From Candidatus Cloacimonadota bacterium (lineage in GTDB: Bacteria; Hydrothermota; E44-bin80): a stretch of DNA of 14,235 nucleotides. The notes under the pieces are model-generated. The model was not told the DNA's origin. It was given only the letters and a program-made list of their open reading frames with translations, and did no database searches. Positions 10,401 to 14,235 of this stretch are shown piece after piece (the stretch's first letter is position 1; every line of letters starts with the position of its first letter). The stretch lies in contig SOKD01000042.1 of the NCBI GenBank assembly GCA_004376305.1, positions 1 through 14,235 of the forward strand, read 5' to 3'. The translations under genes and the position numbers were made by a program.

Positions 10401-11414
10401 GCATATTATCTTGGGCTTGCAGAAACGAATCTCTTGATGAGAAAAGAAAACGAAGCTATTGAGGTACTGAATGAACTTGCATTAAAACAGGATTATCACT
10501 ACGAGCAGTTATTCCAGATAGCACAACTGCTCCGCAAATTTGAGATGTATGAGCAATCGAACGAGTTTCTTGAGAAGGTCCTCAGTAAAAATCCTGGTTA
10601 CCTCAAGGCAGTTTTGCTGAAGGCTGATCTGCGCATTATGCAGGGGAAGGTTCAAAGCGGCTGTGATATTGCATTGACGGTTCTCTCAACAAATACCGGA
10701 AGAGCATTCAGGGAGCAGGCAATTGATGTTATTGAAGATTGCGGAGAAAGAGGATTATCCATTATTGATGCAAAACTTCATTCTGTTGCTCATCCCAACG
10801 AGGACCTGTACATTGCAAAAGCCCGTATCTTATATACGTTAAAAAGGAGAGAAGAAGCACTTGCTACGCTGGTAATCTGTACGGAGAAATTTCCCTATGC
10901 TTCATCGAGAGTTCCATTGCTTCTCTCAGAAATAAGCGATGGTGAAAAAAGCATAGAGTATCTCTACAAAACTCTGTACCTACAGGGAGATTCGAAAAAC
11001 ATTCGTTTCTCACTCATTTCAAAGTTACTGGACTTGGAGAGGGATGAAGAATTAAAGGCATTAATAAGCCACTCTGAACTCAGTCCATCAAGATATGTGA
11101 GCTGGTACGACACCCATGAGGCTCACCGGCAGTACCTATCAAAGATTCGTCTCTTATTGCTGAGTATGCGGCGGGACGGTGAGGATAGAGAGGTCGATTC
11201 AGAACTTGACGAAATTTTGTTCAAAACATCAGGATTCTATGAGCGGGTTGAAGATTATGAGTCAGCGCAATTTATTATTGAATCGTTGCTCCTGGTTACG
11301 AAGAACGATGCCCTCCTTAAGAAAATCGATGAAATCAAAGACAAAGCAGAGGAATTGAGAAATAAAAAGATGTTTATTATACAGGAAGCGCTCTCCAATG
11401 GAGAATCATTGTAA
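4500..11414 (+). CDS. Giant tetratricopeptide-repeat lipoprotein (2304 residues)
   Basis: The N-terminus MAITRKVFIWFFLSSLLFVAC is a lipoprotein signal peptide with lipobox F-V-A-Cys21. The residue after the cysteine is Glu rather than Asp, which by the E. coli rule would send it to the outer membrane. Almost all the rest is alpha-helical with tandem TPR or TPR-like pairs. Clear ones lie near residues 314-355, 791-860, 1249-1320, 1696-1760, 2002-2070 and 2103-2132, with the usual G/A-x-x-Y and A-x-x-x-h/Y spacing (for example KYDDAIKEYEEAY). Repeats between these are degenerate. I find no catalytic motif and no other domain. The expected form is a long superhelical scaffold of roughly 270 kDa, lipid-tethered and facing the periplasm. 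The reading frame is unbroken over 6.9 kb. It starts 61 bases after the VIT/vWA gene and ends 41 bases before the next gene, so it is probably in the same operon. The function is unknown; partner binding during envelope assembly is an inference. Confidence 0.88.
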   Translation: MAITRKVFIWFFLSSLLFVACEKAAISFRLPEVEPMSFKIPDDMKHAYERLHRKGDDVYTYEEFFGEKVRIPRPPFEKEKRLKDKEELIEVKTYLGKFDEADKLLDTYLLETQRSSKSLLFAGHYCLNRNNIEKALPYLIEHAQQENSPENWLSIIEIAREQYLSNKKYEYLDNLIAAFPDSQLYYKKRIAELKSDKRTVDVIGALKEFYAKFPDEKQYFLYEMQIQFSSLDRDKKAVTLYFQELDPLRDSGAVSDFFSFLESINKLREYRKQWKKRKDKKSMLLLFMVTLRVGNGEEAESIIARFNKRFPEESYLIGKLYRRLGYPETAYEYFLKTISEKGESEEILFEIFDLLVNSSIGSLCSKTRPAADVIFSFDTGPGIAGGLLSLYYNTLEYDRRKKDFEYTKGQIVNLSFAYETFSYFLKKYPNSTRRDSLYVLMMAQLNRFHLYEQAIETGNEYVAKGEREKVVSVYESLAKAYYGFGRTEQGNRIYRNLLTELSVENRMGEYHVIFDRFIAKLIGQKNYEECTRLYWEEIKKHPDDRQLYERFLSLIYNYNLYHEELRIYKYAIKHFNEKTWHHKVARWYIRHKSEEAFRVQTRKIREIFDDKELEAYLREFVHFDSRKSFNNPGNRFYLAMYKYGMNRFPDNIVFARGLIRFYSGKYFRNEKALAELYKKYFFHDDDIRQQFLTYLAEKKVLTQYLRKAKERKDVVYLVFTAEALKFLSRNEESEIPLVHLTLLYPDRLEFAEGLANLYRSIDFSYYHESRKLTEKGVGVFLREIQLFPTVDTLYTQLGEMLVEANRYEQAREEWMKRINIFPGMQSSYLNVATILWDYYDFANAVTVIKKGRQVVLNDTLFSKEMAILYEELKDYKSAVTEYINASLVGDYFYYDMEEVISRLMYLERVHNLGKLIEEIFIITIQKSDNPDRVVEVYADYLERLGLYEKKIAMYAEIMPFLEDPFYMREILSELEVSDRTSLVVDYAKRLVDVTQDVEDYLILASTYENQKKISKAKSIYGKLIKLLADEPWERMEILEEYSEFLWRNKEHGKSLDLLFDAQSMAKGSRKASILHSLAYRALSLNDFKRAKKAFDMLLNEDPYNVHYFNLVGDMYEKLGDARGLENVYLERIQLLGKSPLGYEEKRFRTKELYLGLARRLKELKKETRAQDYYIEAINRDPQDISLLDESYTFSKKHALVSRLVEYYNKTAMKSFKDYRWQMVLVRFYLREGNISKAISELEKAVINQPQKAFLHEELADKLTMQGKYDDAIKEYEEAYILTKSKNEITKKIAFIYLRRNEKEKMFRKFDELIQSKPKGPQKYFDVARMCIDYGLDDEAFQYALQGKQELEQHPYTDYLSDNMLSTLSEVYLRKGRGAHLVRFLLIRYKKYYGDTKKEESYARNEAHTRSSRIRYFISSKLPELWNDYASEKDRRYFSKEFDGFTSFSHYSDFVRALLQFAKSAEMPELAERIMIWKYENEKKKTNYPSLYEITSFYETRGAFDKLYSFLRRESSDYSRLSKLARILSQDEELMWLQKFYYAGEVNYQKYKNTFTYNSPLIDRYITILLQGGMQKELNGMLGRATSYNGQILNYFYERKDGERTFQIIEGGFPNKSDLWRKAKMGFVALHLDYRKDDGIGYFKDILDIRSVGEKIEGRRNNILTGKDFSINCFFFGMLDSSYLLSRVEVSPRSSGSYRHLGNYYYDNKKYKSARDYLLKAVALSPSNATYIDLARVHIALHDKKSALNALGKLDGDNFYSKEQYIQALMETGFEKEARRTLSDYLLKMINNLSYGETKQALTLADQVLEKSEPFFKELSQKIVKNETFYNVLLKNRKLQNSVYFIKRYLDLLEKGKRKKNFYRRQTFIEMLIKEKKYDDGLEILMDTEKGISKDSLPNWVIPLKAELYIRMDKTKEGVKVLNDYVKGREFIPNQAQVLRIIDLAGKEGLSLKRDVYKLLLTGGGGNTAYYLGLAETNLLMRKENEAIEVLNELALKQDYHYEQLFQIAQLLRKFEMYEQSNEFLEKVLSKNPGYLKAVLLKADLRIMQGKVQSGCDIALTVLSTNTGRAFREQAIDVIEDCGERGLSIIDAKLHSVAHPNEDLYIAKARILYTLKRREEALATLVICTEKFPYASSRVPLLLSEISDGEKSIEYLYKTLYLQGDSKNIRFSLISKLLDLERDEELKALISHSELSPSRYVSWYDTHEAHRQYLSKIRLLLLSMRRDGEDREVDSELDEILFKTSGFYERVEDYESAQFIIESLLLVTKNDALLKKIDEIKDKAEELRNKKMFIIQEALSNGESL

Positions 11415-11455
11415 ATGAATTTGCGAAGAGAGCAAAGAATAGGTAAGGAGGAAAG

Positions 11456-12910
11456 ATGATACGAAAGATTATTATGCCAGTGCTTCTCTTATTGTTCATA
11501 CTTGCATTGCTGGGCGGGCAGGATCGCGAGCCGATTTTGTATCTTGAGTTCCAGGATTTCTCGAAATTCCTTACAGAGATGAGAAACAAAAAACAGTATC
11601 GGGAATTTATGGGATCATCGGTTATGGAATGGTACAGAAATACGCGTCTTGGCTTGAAGTTCCCCAAACGGCTTGGTGCCTTGGAAGAGGTACTCGGGTT
11701 TTCATTATCCTTGAAGAATATAGAAACGCTTGCGGGAGAAGAAACAGGCATCTGGGTATTTGATATTGGAGAGTTGAAATTACTTATGATTACCCGAATG
11801 AGTGAATCGGACTATTTGAGGTCAAAGGTTTCTCAATTGAAAGATCATTTTGGAGAGGGCAGAATAGATTCGATTACTTACTATTTCAAAAAGGACCAAT
11901 CGGGCAGCAAGGAAGTTGATTTTGCCTTTGTGGGTGGATATTTCATTCTTTCAAATGAGCCGGCTGAATTTGAGTTTTTCCTTACAAGACTGTTGAAGGA
12001 TGGAGATTTTAAGGGATGGAAAGAGAACGATTTTCTTTCATGGCTTGACCCCCCCGCGGAAAAAGAGTACGATATGCTGCTCTATCTTTCTTCAGAAAGC
12101 GTGCGGAACACCTATTTCACCTCATACTGGTTTTACAACAACCAGAAAGCTATACGGGAATGGTTTGATAAAGGTGTCATTTACTTGAAGAAAGGTGATA
12201 AGAAAATAGAAGAAAAACGCATATTCAATATCGTTGACGGATTTGTCTTTGATTCTCTGGCACTCGTGAAGACAAAGGAATTATTCTCCATTACACCAAA
12301 ATCTGTCGATATGGTAAGGATTTTGCCGGTTTATGGTGATGAACTTGCAGTGGAGTTGAAACGGATACTTGGCAACGGGAAGGCTGCTGATTCTCTCTCC
12401 CTGAAAGTTGAACAGATGAATCCGCTCGTTTTCGGGAGTTTTGTAAGAATCCAGAAAGGAAAAATCCTTCCGGAATTGGAAGAGGGATTGGCAATTGTCG
12501 TTGAAACGCCCAATGGGGAGATCAATAAGCTTTTTGAGCGAATGTATCCGGTCACGTTAAGAAATAGTGAGCTTTTCTTGAAGAACATACCGGAATTTGT
12601 AATGAACGGGAATATACTGTTTTTCTCAAATGGAGAGAATTTCTTCGCAGTAAAACAGCCGCTTAAGAAAGGTGATATTTCCTTTTACTCCTGGCTGAAC
12701 CTTGCAGCATTTGGTAAGGCATTTGCCGAGGAGATAGCATTGCTCGGCGAATCAGAGCGATGGATGTCGTATGAGAACAGGGATTTCTTCAAGGAAAATA
12801 TCGCTGATCTGATACGCATTTCATCGTCATACATAGAAACGGCGGAAAAGATCGGAAAAATACAGAACGGGAACCTTACAGAAGAGATTATTTATCACAT
12901 TGGAAAATAA
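11456..12910 (+). CDS. Secreted hypothetical protein, DUF3352-like
   Basis: This is a 484-residue protein whose ATG is preceded by a strong AAGGAGG (11445-11451). Residues 1-20 (MIRKIIMPVLLLLFILALLG) form a Sec signal peptide or N-terminal anchor. The mature part begins with EPILYLEFQDFSKFL, has an LAGEETGIWVFDIGELKLLMI segment spread over about 92-112, a VDFAFVGGYFILSNEP block (154-169), and ends in a glycine-containing strand pair (NGNLTEEIIYHIGK). These blocks resemble, from memory, uncharacterised bacterial secreted proteins of the DUF3352 kind, in which an alpha/beta repeat of self-assessing strands and helices recurs. No catalytic motif or cysteine pattern stands out. It is the last gene of the four-gene exported group, 41 bases after the TPR lipoprotein. 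The family assignment is tentative and no biochemical role can be offered. Confidence 0.75.
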   Translation: MIRKIIMPVLLLLFILALLGGQDREPILYLEFQDFSKFLTEMRNKKQYREFMGSSVMEWYRNTRLGLKFPKRLGALEEVLGFSLSLKNIETLAGEETGIWVFDIGELKLLMITRMSESDYLRSKVSQLKDHFGEGRIDSITYYFKKDQSGSKEVDFAFVGGYFILSNEPAEFEFFLTRLLKDGDFKGWKENDFLSWLDPPAEKEYDMLLYLSSESVRNTYFTSYWFYNNQKAIREWFDKGVIYLKKGDKKIEEKRIFNIVDGFVFDSLALVKTKELFSITPKSVDMVRILPVYGDELAVELKRILGNGKAADSLSLKVEQMNPLVFGSFVRIQKGKILPELEEGLAIVVETPNGEINKLFERMYPVTLRNSELFLKNIPEFVMNGNILFFSNGENFFAVKQPLKKGDISFYSWLNLAAFGKAFAEEIALLGESERWMSYENRDFFKENIADLIRISSSYIETAEKIGKIQNGNLTEEIIYHIGK

Positions 12911-13023
12911 GGACTTACGATCTTGACTCGAGACTGCCTTGTTTTTCTTTTTTCTGTTCCTGAAACATTTTTATTACTCAATCGTTTAACCACACAAGCG
13001 GGTGAAAACGCTTTGGCACTTAT
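12911..13023 (+). other. Intergenic region without a recognised gene or clear terminator
   Basis: No coding potential is evident on either strand. The stretch contains T-rich runs (about 12939-12957) without a preceding stem. It also contains a small inverted repeat AAGCG (12996-13000) and CGCTT (13009-13013) around an eight-base loop that is not followed by a T tract. Either could contribute to ending the upstream operon, but neither is a standard intrinsic terminator. Confidence 0.4.
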
Positions 13024-13042
13024 GTTTTATGCTTAATAAAAC
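13024..13042. repeat. Perfect 7-bp inverted repeat touching the -35 box (possible operator)
   Basis: GTTTTAT (13024-13030) and ATAAAAC (13036-13042) are exact reverse complements separated by the five bases GCTTA. The right arm ends one base before the TTGACA -35 box at 13043. The 19-base size, symmetry and position are typical of a binding site for a dimeric transcription factor that could activate or block the promoter. It is AT-rich, so chance symmetry cannot be excluded, and no regulator gene is in the window. Confidence 0.45.
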
Positions 13043-13071
13043 TTGACAACATCCGCATTTTGTGCTAAAAG
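13043..13071 (+). promoter_or_regulatory. Sigma-70-type promoter of the polysaccharide export gene
   Basis: A consensus -35 TTGACA (13043-13048) is followed by a 17-base spacer and TAAAAG (13066-13071). The -10 matches TATAAT at four of six positions and is preceded by an extended -10 TGC (13063-13065). Transcription would start near 13078, giving a leader of about 26 bases that includes the GGAGGT ribosome binding site. This promoter has the same architecture as the one at 195-223 but keeps a leader. It indicates that the export gene begins a new transcription unit. Confidence 0.7.
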
Positions 13072-13092
13072 GGAAAATTAAGAAAACTGTTT

Positions 13093-13098
13093 GGAGGT
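13093..13098 (+). promoter_or_regulatory. Shine-Dalgarno site pointing to a CTG start
   Basis: GGAGGT is followed after five bases by CTG at 13104, the only plausible initiation triplet at the right distance. The ATA at 13101 is two bases away and too close. The in-frame GTG at 13062 lies upstream of the site and overlaps the promoter. The next in-frame ATG, at 13236, would delete the signal peptide. Confidence 0.7.
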
Positions 13099-13103
13099 CA
13101 ATA

Positions 13104-14235
13104 CTGAAGAAAATAATATGTTTAATCAGCATTCTGATATTTATTAGCAAAAATTTGCTATTATCTCAAATATCTGAGTTGAGTAAAGAATACCTAATAA
13201 TCGAATCCTTAAAAGATCCGTCTCTTGCTTCAAAAATGTATATTCTTGGCCCGGGAGATAGGATTAATTTAAATCTATGGGGAAATGTAAATGCTGAGTA
13301 TAGGCTTAGAGTTTCACAGGATGGGACAATTTTCATTCCACGGTACACTGGTCCGGCAAAATCGCAAGTTCCAGATGCATACCAAGCTATGGTAACAAGC
13401 GATGTTGTGCCTTCTTTAGGAGAAATTCTCGCAGAGGGGTTAACAACTGATGAACTTGAGGAAGAGGTAACTAAAAGAGTCAAAAAGTACTATCGTGGAG
13501 TAAATGTTTGGATTTCAATTTACGTTTTGCGATCAGTTCCTGTTTCAGTACATGGCAGTGTGGAAAATCCTGGCACATATTCAATAACCCCCCTTTATAG
13601 GCTATCTAATCTTATAGAAATTGCGGGTGGAATTACAGAAACAGGTTCATACCGGAATATAACGATAAAAAGTGCTATTGGTGTGTCTAACACGTACGAT
13701 CTCTATGAATTTCTCTATAGGGGAAAAATGGAGCAAAATCCATTCATTAAAACAGGCGATATTGTAATTATTCCGCAAGCAGTTATAAGTGTGAGGATAT
13801 CAGGAAGAGTATTAAGGTCTGGGAATTATGAATTGAAAGAAGGAGAGAAGTTAAAAGACCTGATTGAGATCGCTGGAGGATTTCAGAAAAGAGGGTCTTT
13901 AACAAGAGCGATAAAAATTTACAATATTAAAAACTCTGATGATGTAACTGAAATAGATGCTTATAAACTGCTTGTAGAGAATGACAGTTTAAGCAATATA
14001 GAACTTGAAACTGGCGATGTTGTTTCCATTCCAATGGAACCTTTCACTGTAACAGTCGTCGGACAGGTGACACTGGGTGGCACTTTCGAATATGAAGCAG
14101 GTGCAGATTTTAGTTATTACCTCGGTCTTGCAGGCGGCTATTCTGAGAGGGCAAACACAGGTAATATTCGAATAACAGGATGGGATGGAAAACAATTGAA
14201 ATGGAAACAGGGTGTTGAAATAAAACCCGGGGATA
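13104..14235 (+). CDS. Polysaccharide biosynthesis/export protein with SLBB domains (partial, 3' end missing)
   Basis: This is the outer-membrane polysaccharide export family (Wza-like): it should form or gate the channel that moves exopolysaccharide or capsule across the outer membrane. From the CTG start, residues 1-21 are a signal peptide (KKIICLISILIF, ending near LLLSQ). There is no lipobox cysteine at the cleavage region, unlike Wza. The Poly_export domain runs about 46-140, opening with YILGPGDRINLNLWG and containing the DGTIFIP motif. About 22 extra residues (82-104) appear to be inserted between that motif and the GLTTDELEEEV helix. Three SLBB domains follow near 145-190, 227-275 and 313-360, each with a G-x-V-x-x-x-G-x-h-x-h start and two of them with a clear IEIAGG core. 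The frame is open for 377 codons to the window edge. It has its own promoter, so it probably starts a polysaccharide cluster lying to the right. Confidence 0.88.
   Translation, partial: MKKIICLISILIFISKNLLLSQISELSKEYLIIESLKDPSLASKMYILGPGDRINLNLWGNVNAEYRLRVSQDGTIFIPRYTGPAKSQVPDAYQAMVTSDVVPSLGEILAEGLTTDELEEEVTKRVKKYYRGVNVWISIYVLRSVPVSVHGSVENPGTYSITPLYRLSNLIEIAGGITETGSYRNITIKSAIGVSNTYDLYEFLYRGKMEQNPFIKTGDIVIIPQAVISVRISGRVLRSGNYELKEGEKLKDLIEIAGGFQKRGSLTRAIKIYNIKNSDDVTEIDAYKLLVENDSLSNIELETGDVVSIPMEPFTVTVVGQVTLGGTFEYEAGADFSYYLGLAGGYSERANTGNIRITGWDGKQLKWKQGVEIKPGD

Noticed and set aside
12996..13013. AAGCG/CGCTT stem as an intrinsic terminator of the four-gene operon
   Set aside because: The stem is only five base pairs with an eight-base loop, and no T run follows. 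It is too weak to call a terminator.

Overview
The window looks like a chromosomal segment from an uncultured, AT-rich (about 60% A+T by eye) diderm bacterium. A diderm envelope is suggested by a large lipoprotein with a lipobox, a Wza-type polysaccharide export protein, and several proteins with Sec signals or signal anchors. All recognisable genes lie on the + strand. I cannot assign a phylum from sequence alone. The mix of AT-rich coding, Reg_prop-like propellers, VIT/vWA proteins and very large TPR lipoproteins would fit a candidate phylum of the FCB/WOR-3 or Acidobacteria-like kind, but this is a guess.

Layout. Bases 1-125 hold the last 40 codons of a membrane protein that reads like the C-terminal helix of a Kef/CPA2-type cation:proton antiporter. 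A short gap (126-229) carries a promoter placed so that transcription should begin at or next to the ATG of the next gene. Four large exported-protein genes then follow head to tail with gaps of 105, 61 and 41 bases: a membrane-anchored 14-blade beta-propeller (230-2029), a VIT + von Willebrand A protein with an intact metal site (2135-4438), a 2304-residue TPR lipoprotein (4500-11414), and a secreted protein resembling DUF3352-type hypothetical proteins (11456-12910). Spacing, orientation and shared export signals suggest one operon. The last three genes have strong Shine-Dalgarno sequences, while the first has none.

A 193-base gap (12911-13103) separates this group from the next gene. It holds a near-perfect sigma-70-type promoter with a perfect 7-bp inverted repeat touching its -35 box. 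The final gene (13104 to the window edge) is a polysaccharide biosynthesis/export protein with a Poly_export domain and three SLBB domains. It appears to start at CTG, and it probably opens an exopolysaccharide or capsule cluster that continues beyond the window.

How they may work together. The four-gene set contains only binding and scaffold modules (propeller, vWA, TPR, DUF3352-like) and no recognisable enzyme. It is best read as a candidate multiprotein envelope assembly on the periplasmic side of the inner and outer membranes. Its role is unknown to me, and it is the most interesting content here. I saw no tRNA, rRNA, CRISPR array, insertion sequence or convincing intrinsic terminator.
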